Shown here piece by piece: positions 19,141 to 27,186 of a stretch of 60,077 nucleotides of DNA (position 1 is its first letter; every line of letters starts with the position of its first letter). Below the pieces are notes generated by a model that did not search any database, was not told where the DNA came from, and worked only from the letters and a program-made list of their open reading frames with translations. The position numbers were made by a program, and so were the translations under genes. Origin of the DNA: Betaproteobacteria bacterium (GTDB lineage Bacteria; Pseudomonadota; Gammaproteobacteria; Burkholderiales; Rhodocyclaceae); NCBI GenBank assembly GCA_009781085.1, contig WQYV01000003.1, positions 1-60,077 on the forward strand, read 5' to 3'.

Positions 19141-20547
19141 ATGTCTGTCCCCGATACCGTCCCATATTCCAGCCTGTTCGACGACCTACGCCAGCTTGGC
19201 CGCATCCTGGCACTGCGCCGTTCCAAACCGGGCAGTTTCAGCCTGGGTATCGGCAAGCTTCCCTGGCTCGTCCTGATTTATTGCCTGCTCTCGATCGCCC
19301 TTTCCATTGCCCTGAATGGCAAGGAGGGCGGTGCGGTGACGCTCGACGGCGCGATGTTCGTCCCGTTCGGAGCCGTGGCTGTTATCGCCGGTTTACTGAA
19401 ATGGATCGACGGACAGCAAGACGGTGGGGCCACTTGGCTGGTATTCGCCCTGCTGCTGCTCGTGCTGCCGCTGGCCGAACTCATCGCCGAATTAGTGTGG
19501 CCAACCGTATCCGGACTAACTTTCGCCGATGTCAAAGACATGCCGCCAGGTCTTGTCTCATGGTTCAACGACATGCTGCCGCACTTCATTTCCGCGCTGC
19601 CCCATGCATGGCTGGCGCTGGCTGGAACCCTATTTGTCGTGCGCACCGGGCACGGCAGCGGCTGGCGCCGTGGCCTGTCTGCACCGTTCACCCTGTTGAC
19701 CCTGCTTGCCGTTTTCACCAGCGCCGATCCGCTGGCGCTCTGGCAAATCAACATCGTTATCCCCCAAACAGATATCACAAACGCCAACGGCCCCACCCTG
19801 GATGAAGAAGTGCTCTACGGCCAGCCACGCCTTCTCACTGAACAACTAGCCAAAGTCGAAGCCGGAAAACCCGGCGTGCCGGAAATCTTTTTCCTCGGAG
19901 TCGCAGGCAGCGAAGAAAGCGTGTTCATGCGTGAAACCATCACCGTTGAACAATTGTTCAAGGAACGCTATGCCACTGCCGGCCACTCCATGATCCTGGT
20001 CAACAATCCGGCCACAGCGCGAAAACTTCCGTTTGCCAGTCATGAATCGCTCTCGCGGGCGTTGCGCCGCATTGGCAAGCAAATGAATAGGGAAGAAGAC
20101 CTGCTTTTCCTGTTCTTGACCTCGCACGGCTCAGCCGATCACCAGTTTTCCATCAAGCTCCAACCGCTCAAGTTTTCCGACATCACCCCGCAAATGCTGC
20201 GCAAGGCTCTTGACGATGCCGGTATCAAACACCGGGTAGTCGTAATTTCGGCTTGCTATTCTGGTGGTTTTATCCCTGCGCTCGTCGATGACAACACCCT
20301 GGTCATCACCGCTGCTTCTGCTGACCGCAATTCTTTCGGTTGCGACGACACGAACGAACTGACCGACTTTGGCCGCGCCTATTTCGACGAAGCATTGCGC
20401 GAAACACGCTCATTCACCAAAGCGTTCGAACGCGCCAAGGCCATCATCGCCGCCCGCGAGACAGCCAGTGGTTCCGCACCTTCCAATCCTCAAATGACTG
20501 GGGGCGAATCCCTGCGCACCCAATTAGAATGGTTCGCGCGGGAATAA
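19141..20547 (+). CDS. Membrane-anchored C13-family (legumain/caspase-fold) peptidase
   Basis: The 468-residue product has four or five membrane helices in the first half (WLVLIYCLLSIALSIAL, MFVPFGAVAVIAGLLKWI, WLVFALLLLVLPLAELIAEL, PHAWLALAGTLFVV, LLTLLAVFTSA). A C-terminal cytoplasmic or periplasmic domain of the C13/caspase fold follows: FLFLTSHGSAD (His near 329) and VVISACYSGGFIPAL (Cys near 372) form the expected His-Cys dyad. The substrate is unknown. ATG 19141 is preferred; the frame is open back to a GTG overlapping the toxin stop, but those codons look random. Related proteins occur in many betaproteobacteria, so this may be an ordinary envelope gene rather than cargo. Confidence 0.85.
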   Translation: MSVPDTVPYSSLFDDLRQLGRILALRRSKPGSFSLGIGKLPWLVLIYCLLSIALSIALNGKEGGAVTLDGAMFVPFGAVAVIAGLLKWIDGQQDGGATWLVFALLLLVLPLAELIAELVWPTVSGLTFADVKDMPPGLVSWFNDMLPHFISALPHAWLALAGTLFVVRTGHGSGWRRGLSAPFTLLTLLAVFTSADPLALWQINIVIPQTDITNANGPTLDEEVLYGQPRLLTEQLAKVEAGKPGVPEIFFLGVAGSEESVFMRETITVEQLFKERYATAGHSMILVNNPATARKLPFASHESLSRALRRIGKQMNREEDLLFLFLTSHGSADHQFSIKLQPLKFSDITPQMLRKALDDAGIKHRVVVISACYSGGFIPALVDDNTLVITAASADRNSFGCDDTNELTDFGRAYFDEALRETRSFTKAFERAKAIIAARETASGSAPSNPQMTGGESLRTQLEWFARE

Positions 20548-20563
20548 CAATAGGGACTGCCCC

Positions 20564-20695
20564 CAATGCTGTTCACTTAGCAAAAATAGGGAATTGTTTT
20601 TTCAATACGAAGCATCAAAGATGTTGAAAAGCAACACCACTTCGTACCAAAAAACTACGACTTTTTACATCCTTATTCGTTAAGTGAACAGCATT
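20564..20695. mobile_element. MITE-like element (about 132 bp)
   Basis: The 16-bp ends CAATGCTGTTCACTTA and TAAGTGAACAGCATTG are perfect inverted repeats. They enclose about 100 bp without coding potential. On both sides lies the same 11-mer GGGACTGCCCC (20553-20563 and 20696-20706; the right copy shares one G with the inverted repeat), which looks like a target-site duplication of the length IS4-like transposases make. No transposase is inside, so it would be moved in trans. It separates the C13 gene from purU. Confidence 0.75.
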
Positions 20696-20715
20696 GGGAC
20701 TGCCCCACCCTGCAT

Positions 20716-21591
20716 TCAGCGAAAAACAACCGTCTTATTGCCGTAGGCCAGTACGCGGTCTTCCAGATGGTAACGCAGGCCGCGTGCGAGCACGGTTTTT
20801 TCGATGTCCTTGCCGTAGCGCACCATGTCACCCACAGTATCCGTGTGATCGATGCGGATCACGTCCTGTTCGATGATCGGCCCCTGGTCGAGGTCGGCAG
20901 TCACGTAATGGCAGGTTGCGCCGATGAGCTTCACGCCCTTGACCCAAGCTTGGTGGTAAGGCCGCGCACCCACGAAACTGGGCAGGAAACTGTGATGGAT
21001 GTTGATGATCCGCCCTGGATAGGCCGCGCACAGGTCAGGCGGAAGTATCTGCATGTAGCGCGCCAGCACCATGGCATCGCCGCACGCCTCTTCAAAAATG
21101 CGCCGCACTTCAGCATAAGCCGCTGGCTTGTTATCCGACGCAACTGGCACATGGTGGAACACAATGCCATGCCATTCGACAAAACCCCGGAAAGTTCCGT
21201 GATTAGAAATCACACACGGAATTTCAATATCTAGTTCCCCAGATTGCCAGCGCGCCAATAAATCGTACAGGCAATGCTCCTGCTGGCTAACGAGGATAAC
21301 CACGCGCTTTTTGACCGCCGAATCGGTAATTTTCCACTCCATATCCAATTCTTCGGCAATAGGCTGGAAACGATCACGGAATTCATCCAAGGAAAACGGC
21401 AGTGAATCGGCTCGAATCTCAATACGCATGAAATAACGTCCGACTCCTTCCCCCTCGTCAATTTGCTCGGCATGGAACGCGGTTTCCAATATCCAACCTT
21501 GGTGCGCAGAAATGAAACCCGACACACGGGCAACGATCCCCACTCGATCCGGGCAAGAAGCAGACAGCGTATAAAAACGTTGGCGGTGCAT
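20716..21591 (-). CDS. purU: Formyltetrahydrofolate deformylase PurU
   Basis: PurU hydrolyses 10-formyl-THF to formate and THF, balancing one-carbon pools and feeding PurT. The 291-residue product has an N-terminal ACT domain (YTLSASCPDRVGIVARVSGF) and a C-terminal formyltransferase fold with IINIHHSFLPSFVGARPYHQ and a later LDQGPIIEQDVIRIDH. It ends AYGNKTVVFR. ATG 21591 matches family starts (MHRQRF); the frame has a TTG two codons earlier, just beyond the thrH stop. It follows thrH closely, so the two are probably cotranscribed. Confidence 0.96.
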   Translation of the reverse strand: MHRQRFYTLSASCPDRVGIVARVSGFISAHQGWILETAFHAEQIDEGEGVGRYFMRIEIRADSLPFSLDEFRDRFQPIAEELDMEWKITDSAVKKRVVILVSQQEHCLYDLLARWQSGELDIEIPCVISNHGTFRGFVEWHGIVFHHVPVASDNKPAAYAEVRRIFEEACGDAMVLARYMQILPPDLCAAYPGRIINIHHSFLPSFVGARPYHQAWVKGVKLIGATCHYVTADLDQGPIIEQDVIRIDHTDTVGDMVRYGKDIEKTVLARGLRYHLEDRVLAYGNKTVVFR

Positions 21592-21597
21592 ACTCAA

Positions 21598-22212
21598 TCA
21601 AACCATGGATGCAAAAGCGCGATCGATTTCCGTGCGGAGCGCTACGTAATCACGCGTCACGAGAAATTGCGGAAATTCGTGCACCACGTTTTCCGGCGGG
21701 CAGAAAAGAATACCGGCGTGCGCCGCACCCAGCATCGCAGTATCGTTATAAGAATCGCCTGCAGCAACGACGGCGAAATTGAGTTCGCGGAAACGCTTCA
21801 CCGCCTCGCGTTTCTGCTCAGCCATGCGCAGGCGGTAATCCACGATCACGCCTTCAGAGTTGGTTTCCAACCCATGACAGAAAAGCGTGGGCCATGCGAG
21901 TTGCCGCATCAGCGGATGGGCGAATTCGTAGAACGTATCGGAAAGGATCACTACCTGGTACACCTCACGCAGACCGTCGAGAAACGTGCGTGCGCCAGGC
22001 AAGGGTCCCATGTCCGCAATCACCTTCTGAATGTCCGGCAGGCCAAGACGATGTTCCGCCAGAATGTTCAGCCGGTACTTCATCAACACATCATAATCTG
22101 GCTCGTCGCGCGTCGTGCGGCGCAGTTCCGGGATACCCGTGCGCCCAGCGAATTCGATCCAGATTTCGGGAACCAGCACTCCTTCGAGGTCGAGACAAAC
22201 GATGCGCACCAT
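21598..22212 (-). CDS. thrH: Bifunctional phosphoserine phosphatase / homoserine phosphotransferase ThrH
   Basis: This HAD-superfamily enzyme of 204 residues has the ThrH-specific first motif DLEGVLVPEIW, in which the second Asp of the usual DxD is Glu. Motif II (VVILSDTFYEF), the lysine motif and the fourth motif (VVAAGDSYNDTAML) follow. It dephosphorylates phosphoserine and can pass the phosphate to homoserine. ATG 22212 has AGGAG a few bases upstream and gives the family start MVRIVCLDLEG. The frame is open a few codons further but without support. Confidence 0.94.
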   Translation of the reverse strand: MVRIVCLDLEGVLVPEIWIEFAGRTGIPELRRTTRDEPDYDVLMKYRLNILAEHRLGLPDIQKVIADMGPLPGARTFLDGLREVYQVVILSDTFYEFAHPLMRQLAWPTLFCHGLETNSEGVIVDYRLRMAEQKREAVKRFRELNFAVVAAGDSYNDTAMLGAAHAGILFCPPENVVHEFPQFLVTRDYVALRTEIDRAFASMV

Positions 22213-22540
22213 GCAGCTCCTGAGCCTAACACGTGCCAAGCTTCAATCCCGGCAATAAATACGAATGGCGGGTTGAAGCGAGGGCAATTCAATATGGAGC
22301 ACAAAGCTCCCCTAAACCACATCGAAGGGTTCCAGGTTAGAAAACCAGAGTAACTCGATAATGGAAGAGCGTGATTCTAGCAGTGTAAGGACATGCGGAA
22401 ACACCCCGGAATGAGGTTCAACTCCAAACCACTGCGGGTGCGCACTAGGAAAGCACCCATTCAACGCATGAATGTGATATCTGTTGCAGCCAATGACATC
22501 AGAGGCAATTACCCTGAGAGTCAAACATTTTCATGAATGT
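22213..22540. other. Divergent intergenic region between thrH and the HD-GYP gene
   Basis: About 330 bp without a convincing gene. It must contain the leftward thrH-purU promoter and the rightward HD-GYP promoter. I found no clear -35/-10 pair, riboswitch-like structure or long inverted repeat in it. Confidence 0.5.
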
Positions 22541-23725
22541 ATGATCAAACTCGTTCCTGTTTCCAAACTCCGCGTTGGCATGTACGTGCACGATCTCCAC
22601 CACGACTGGATCGAGCACAATTTCCTGCGCAACCGTTTTCTCATCGACAGCGAAAACACGCTGCAAAAACTTCTCGTTTTGGGCGAAGGCGAAATCAGCA
22701 TCGACACCTCGCGTGGCGCAGATGTTGAAGAACCACGACCCGCCCCAGCCAACCCCCCCGCCCCGCCTAAAGAAGAAGCGCCCCCTGCCCCACGTCCGAC
22801 TAGGCTCGGCGAAGAACGTCAGCATGCGAAAAAACTGCACACCGAAGCCAACCGCATCGTGCACAACATGATGAAAGATATCCGCATGGGCAGGCAGATT
22901 ACCGTCGAACATGTCGAACCCGTAGTCGAACGCATCGTCGATTCCATCTTTCGCCAGCAGGATGCCCTCCTGCCGCTGGCACAACTGAAAAACCACGACG
23001 ACTACACGTTCCAGCATTCGGTTTCGGTATGTACGCTCATGATCTCATTTGCCCGCTCGCTGGAACTGCCACGCGAAGTCATCCGGGAAATCGCCATCGG
23101 CGCCCTGCTCCACGACGTAGGCAAGGCCACGGTTCCCGACATCATTTTGAACAAACCTGGCAAACTTACCGATGCCGAATTCGAGCAGATGAAAACACAC
23201 GTCGTCCAAAGCAAGATCATTCTCGAAGACACACCGGGCATCAATCCCATCTCACTCTCTGTCGCCGCCCAACACCACGAACGTTTCGACGGCAGCGGCT
23301 ACCCGAACAAGCTCAAGGGAAACGCCATCAACCGCTACGGCCAGATGAGTGCCATCGTCGACGTTTACGATGCCATCACGTCAGACCGCTGCTATCGCGA
23401 GGGCATGCCGCCCACCGAGGCGCTGCGCAAGATACTCGAATGGAGCAAGTTCCAGTTCAACCCGGAATTGGTCCAAATTTTCATCCACTCGCTCGGTATC
23501 TATCCCACAGGCTCGCTGGTACGGCTGGAGAGCGGGCGGCTTGCCATCGTCGATGAACAGTACCCGGAAAAACTCACAAAACCCAAGGTCAAAGTCATCT
23601 TCCACACGCGTGGCTACTACCTGAAACCTGAACTCATCGACCTACGGTACTCGCAGGACAACATCGTGGGCTATGAAGATTTCAAGCGCTGGAAGATCGA
23701 CCCCATGCAGTGGATGCCACAATGA
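22541..23725 (+). CDS. HD-GYP domain cyclic-di-GMP phosphodiesterase with DUF3391 N-terminus
   Basis: The 394-residue protein starts MIKLVPVSKLRVGMYVHDL, the DUF3391 pattern that often precedes HD-GYP domains. A Pro-rich linker follows (PAPANPPAPP). The HD-GYP domain carries HDVGK (near residue 190) and HHERFDGSGYP, the metal-binding and GYP motifs. A C-terminal stretch (RLESGRLAIVDEQ) is usual for this architecture. It should hydrolyse c-di-GMP and so affect motility, biofilm or polysaccharide output. No signal receiver domain is attached. The start is set by an in-frame ATG; the upstream open codons do not fit the family. Confidence 0.94.
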   Translation: MIKLVPVSKLRVGMYVHDLHHDWIEHNFLRNRFLIDSENTLQKLLVLGEGEISIDTSRGADVEEPRPAPANPPAPPKEEAPPAPRPTRLGEERQHAKKLHTEANRIVHNMMKDIRMGRQITVEHVEPVVERIVDSIFRQQDALLPLAQLKNHDDYTFQHSVSVCTLMISFARSLELPREVIREIAIGALLHDVGKATVPDIILNKPGKLTDAEFEQMKTHVVQSKIILEDTPGINPISLSVAAQHHERFDGSGYPNKLKGNAINRYGQMSAIVDVYDAITSDRCYREGMPPTEALRKILEWSKFQFNPELVQIFIHSLGIYPTGSLVRLESGRLAIVDEQYPEKLTKPKVKVIFHTRGYYLKPELIDLRYSQDNIVGYEDFKRWKIDPMQWMPQ

Positions 23726-23777
23726 AGGGCAGTTTCTGCCGCTTTTGAAGGACGCAAAACGCACTCTGGCTACGAAC

Positions 23778-24833
23778 CTACCCCCGCACCACTACCCGCG
23801 CCCCTGCGTTTGGCTCCCACCCCCGCAAGCACCCCACTTCTGCTACCGCCGTGAAAACTTCCGCGTGAAAGAGGGCCAACACATCCTTTGCTGCTTCCGC
23901 CGCACAAGCAACGAGCAAACCGCCGCTGGTTTGCGGGTCGGTAAGAAGAACCTGCTGCCAGGGGGCAATATCGTGCAGTTCCACCTCGTCCCCGTAAGAA
24001 GACCAGTTCCGTGCCGAAGCTCCCGTCTTGACCCCCTCTTGCGCCAGATTGCACGCCGCCTCAATCACTGGCAACGCCTCAAAGGCCAACTCGGCGCAAC
24101 AGGCAGAACCCCGGCAAAGTTCGAGCAAATGCCCGAGCAGGCCAAAGCCGGTCACATCCGTCATCGCGTGAACATCGTCGGAGAGGGCAAGCCTTGTGCC
24201 GACGCGGTTCAATTGCGTGGTAATCGCAATCATGGCCGCATAACCGGCCTCATCCAGCCGCCCCAACTTCAGTGCCGCACTCAACACCCCGATACCCAAC
24301 GGTTTACCCAGAACCAACACATCCCCAGGTTTCGCCCCCGCGTTGCTCTTCACCCTTTCCGGATGCACAAGCCCCATCGCCGCCAACCCGTAAATAGGTT
24401 CCACACTGTCGATCGAATGCCCGCCCGCCACCGGGATACCCGCTTCGCGGCACATGCTCGCACCGCCTTCCAGCACCTGGGCAATCACTTCCAGCGGCAA
24501 CTTACCAATGGGCATTCCCACCAATGCCAGTGCCAGGATCGGAGAGCCGCCCATTGCGTAAACGTCTGAGAGCGCATTGGCCGCCGCGATGCGCCCAAAA
24601 TCGAAAGGGTCGTCGACGATAGGCATGAAAAAATCCGTCGTCGCAATCAACGCCTGCTGGTCGTTCAGCCTATAGACCGCCGCGTCGTCGCTCGTTTGGG
24701 TTCCAATCAGCAACTCCGGCGGCGCAAACCCGGCAGGTAGCCGCGCCAGCATCTCGCTCAACACGGTGGGTGCAATTTTGCAGCCGCAACCGCCGCCATG
24801 CGAAAATTGTGTCAGCCTAATTCTTTCAGTCAT
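23778..24833 (-). CDS. selD: Selenide, water dikinase SelD (cysteine form)
   Basis: SelD makes selenophosphate from selenide and ATP. The 351-residue product begins MTERIRLTQFSHGGGCGCKI with the active-site pair Cys16/Cys18 and Lys19. It is therefore the Cys form and needs no selenocysteine insertion. The AIR-synthase-like ATP domain shows TSDDAAVYRL, TTDFFMPIVDDPFDFGRIAA, YAMGGSPILALALVGMP and GGHSIDSVEPIYG. With selU nearby, the visible use of selenophosphate is tRNA selenouridine; no selA/selB is in the window. It is convergent with the HD-GYP gene. Confidence 0.96.
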   Translation of the reverse strand: MTERIRLTQFSHGGGCGCKIAPTVLSEMLARLPAGFAPPELLIGTQTSDDAAVYRLNDQQALIATTDFFMPIVDDPFDFGRIAAANALSDVYAMGGSPILALALVGMPIGKLPLEVIAQVLEGGASMCREAGIPVAGGHSIDSVEPIYGLAAMGLVHPERVKSNAGAKPGDVLVLGKPLGIGVLSAALKLGRLDEAGYAAMIAITTQLNRVGTRLALSDDVHAMTDVTGFGLLGHLLELCRGSACCAELAFEALPVIEAACNLAQEGVKTGASARNWSSYGDEVELHDIAPWQQVLLTDPQTSGGLLVACAAEAAKDVLALFHAEVFTAVAEVGCLRGWEPNAGARVVVRG

Positions 24834-24905
24834 GTTTCCCTATGTTGGTACTGGCGACGGAAAGAAATTGCGGAAGTTCGGAAAACTCCATTGTCGGCGC
24901 GGAAG

Positions 24906-25844
24906 TCAGCCGCGCTCCCGCGACGCACGCGCACGCCGCCAGGAATCGCTGACAAACACCCAACATATCCCGATAAACAAGCCGCCAACGGAACCAATGG
25001 CAAGCAGAAGCGCCTTCTTTGGCGACGCGGGCTTTTCCGGGACGAATATCCCCTCGATCGCGTGAACCGACTGCGTCGCTGGTGCGCCCAAGGCAGCCTC
25101 AAGCGTCATAATCATCTGACGCTGCCCAAAAGTTTCGGCCTCTTTGTTGGTGCGTAGCGAGTTTAGCAACGCCAACCGGGTAAAGCGATCATCCTTGACC
25201 TCCGCAGCCTCCACCAACTTGGTCAGTTCAACCAGATCACGCTCAGTACGCGCCAATTTCTCGCGACTGATTGCCAGATCGGTACGTAAGCGCATCAGGG
25301 TCGGCTGCGCCAATTCGTCATGTACCTTGGTCAACTCGCCCACCACAACTTCGGCTTTACGCCCAGCAGCTTCCGGGCTCCCTCCCACGGCATTCAACTC
25401 GATGAGCGGTACATCCTGCCCCGCAGTTGCTTTGATCACCTGCAACGAGAAAGCCTTGATAGTTCCCGTCGCAGAGCGCGCCAAGTCTTGCAGCCACTCC
25501 TGATCATTCAACACCCCAGCCACCCGCCGCTGGAAAGCCGGGGACTTCATCCGCTCGATGGCCTGTGCTGGCGACTCAACGGGCTGACCACTGACCTTGG
25601 TTTGGCCGCCCTGCCCAACCTGCCCGACTTGCCCGATCTGCCCAACCTGAATGAGCGCCACAGCCTCGTATTTCGGCGGAATCAACACAATTCCGGCAAG
25701 AGCGATGGCGGTTCCCAACGCCAACCCACCGACAACACCCTTCCAACCATCACGCAGCTTTTCCCACAGGTCCAACAAATTGATTTCGTCCTGCATCAAC
25801 CCGTTTTCGTTCATTTCACTGATTTCCACCAATCGCTGTTCCAT
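24906..25844 (-). CDS. Wzz/GumC-type polysaccharide chain-length determinant protein
   Basis: This 312-residue inner-membrane protein has the Wzz topology. The short cytoplasmic start contains INLLDLWEKLRDGWKGV. The first membrane helix is VVGGLALGTAIALAGIVLIP. A long, helical periplasmic region follows with coiled coil near LRTDLAISREKLARTERDL. The second helix, ALLLAIGSVGGLFIGICWVFV, is preceded by the Pro-rich VPEKPASPKK. It should set the modal length of a surface polysaccharide, presumably the product of the locus further right. It lies between selD and selU, about 8 kb from that locus. A (V/I)GQ tripeptide repeat lies just after the first helix. ATG 25844 is preferred over the adjoining TTG. 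Confidence 0.87.
   Translation of the reverse strand: MEQRLVEISEMNENGLMQDEINLLDLWEKLRDGWKGVVGGLALGTAIALAGIVLIPPKYEAVALIQVGQIGQVGQVGQGGQTKVSGQPVESPAQAIERMKSPAFQRRVAGVLNDQEWLQDLARSATGTIKAFSLQVIKATAGQDVPLIELNAVGGSPEAAGRKAEVVVGELTKVHDELAQPTLMRLRTDLAISREKLARTERDLVELTKLVEAAEVKDDRFTRLALLNSLRTNKEAETFGQRQMIMTLEAALGAPATQSVHAIEGIFVPEKPASPKKALLLAIGSVGGLFIGICWVFVSDSWRRARASRERG
25611..25646. repeat. 9-bp tandem repeat (four units) in the chain-length gene
   Basis: Four adjoining copies of CTGCCCAAC-type nonamers differ at one or two positions. On the minus strand they encode a run of (V/I)GQ tripeptides directly after the first periplasmic strand. Gain or loss of units would keep the frame. Confidence 0.85.
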
Positions 25845-25973
25845 CAATCCCCGCCTTGGCCTGCTTCAGGGCGTGTAGCATACAATGAATGGATATGCGG
25901 CGACACGCTCATTTTTCAAGCGGCTACCCAACACACCACGAACGACGCAAAATAGTGAATTTCCTTCATTCCC

Positions 25974-27047
25974 ATGCCCTCACCACTAGCGTTCGACCTC
26001 TCCAGCATACTCGAAGAACGCACCGGTTTCGACGAAATCGTCGATGTCCGTTCCCCTGCCGAATTCGCGGAAGACCATATTCCCGGCGCACTGAATTGTC
26101 CCGTTCTGAACAACGAAGAGCGCCACGAAGTCGGCCTGCTCTACGCGCAATCCCCGTTCAAGGCCAGGAAATTGGGTGCGGCTCTGGTGGCTAGGAACAT
26201 CGCCGCGATGCTGGAGACGCATTTCCATGACCGCCCCAAACACTGGCGGCCCCTCGTCTACTGCTGGCGTGGAGGCATGCGGAGCCAAAGCGCCGCGCTG
26301 TGGTTCAACCTGATCGGCTGGCGTGCTGGGCAACTCGCGGGCGGCTACAAGACATGGCGAAGACACGTCGTCGGCCTGCTGGCAACCCTACCCACGACAC
26401 TCCAATGGCGCGTCATCTGCGGTGCGACCGGCAGCGGCAAAACACGACTGCTCACCGCACTGGCCGCATGGGGCGAACAAACGCTCGACCTCGAAGCACT
26501 GGCCGCACACAAAGGTTCCGTACTCGGTGGCCTGCCAGATCGCGAGCAACCGACACAAAAATGGTTCGAGTCCTGCCTCGCCGACCGGATCGGGCGATTC
26601 GACCCAGAAAAAGTAATCTACGTCGAAGCCGAAAGCCGCAAAATCGGCGTCTGCGCCCTGCCCAACGCCCTGATAGACGCCATGCGTGCCGCGCCATGCA
26701 TCGAAATCTGTGTCACGCAGCAAGCGCGGCTCACCTACCTGCTCGACGGCTACGCCTACCTGGGCGACAACCCCGCCGCGTTCGCGGGCAGGCTCGAACG
26801 CCTGCGCGGCCTCATCGACAATGCCACGCTGGAACGTTGGCAAACCTGGGCGCTTGAACGCAACTTGCCCCCGCTTTTCCAGGAACTCATCGCCCGCCAC
26901 TACGACCCGCTCTACGCACGCTCACAGCACAAAAATTTCCACCAACTCGCCGGGGCGCGGCAGTTGGTGACGGATGACCTATCGGAAGAAGGGTTTCGGA
27001 AAATGGCGGCGGAGGTGGCAGGGACTGACATCTCTTCCCTGCCGTAA
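25974..27047 (+). CDS. selU: tRNA 2-selenouridine synthase SelU (MnmH)
   Basis: SelU converts 2-thiouridine at the wobble position of Lys, Glu and Gln tRNAs to 2-selenouridine, using selenophosphate from SelD. The 357-residue product has an N-terminal rhodanese domain with the catalytic Cys97 (VYCWRGGMRSQ). A P-loop domain follows (GATGSGKTRLLTAL). The length and the Cys position match characterised enzymes. It is divergent from the chain-length gene across about 130 bp. Its TAA stop forms the first bases of the TAATA duplication made by the Tn3-family insertion, so the coding sequence escaped damage. Confidence 0.95.
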   Translation: MPSPLAFDLSSILEERTGFDEIVDVRSPAEFAEDHIPGALNCPVLNNEERHEVGLLYAQSPFKARKLGAALVARNIAAMLETHFHDRPKHWRPLVYCWRGGMRSQSAALWFNLIGWRAGQLAGGYKTWRRHVVGLLATLPTTLQWRVICGATGSGKTRLLTALAAWGEQTLDLEALAAHKGSVLGGLPDREQPTQKWFESCLADRIGRFDPEKVIYVEAESRKIGVCALPNALIDAMRAAPCIEICVTQQARLTYLLDGYAYLGDNPAAFAGRLERLRGLIDNATLERWQTWALERNLPPLFQELIARHYDPLYARSQHKNFHQLAGARQLVTDDLSEEGFRKMAAEVAGTDISSLP

Positions 27048-27049
27048 TA

Positions 27050-27100
27050 GGGGGTGTACGCCGGAACCCGAGAAATTTCCGTCATCCCAACTCTAGCCCC
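27050..27100. repeat. Left terminal inverted repeat of the Tn3-family element
   Basis: It begins GGGGGTGTACGCCGGAACCC and continues through GAGAAATTTCCGTC. It matches the reverse complement of 30415-30465 at about 46 of 51 positions. It starts directly after the TAATA duplication that overlaps the selU stop codon. Confidence 0.93.
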
Positions 27101-27186
27101 TCAGTGACCTTTACCGACTACATTTTTAGCCAGTAGGGGGTAACCCCGCTGTCGTGTCACCAAGTGCCATCTTGGACTGCTCACTC

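Noticed and set aside
23673-24569. 298-codon plus-strand frame opposite selD.
   Set aside because: It is explained by the G+C-rich codon pattern of selD; its product is rich in His, Arg and Pro, typical of a shadow.
24779-24788. Selenocysteine codon in selD.
   Set aside because: The active-site codons are ordinary Cys codons (GGGCGCK), so no UGA recoding or SECIS is needed.
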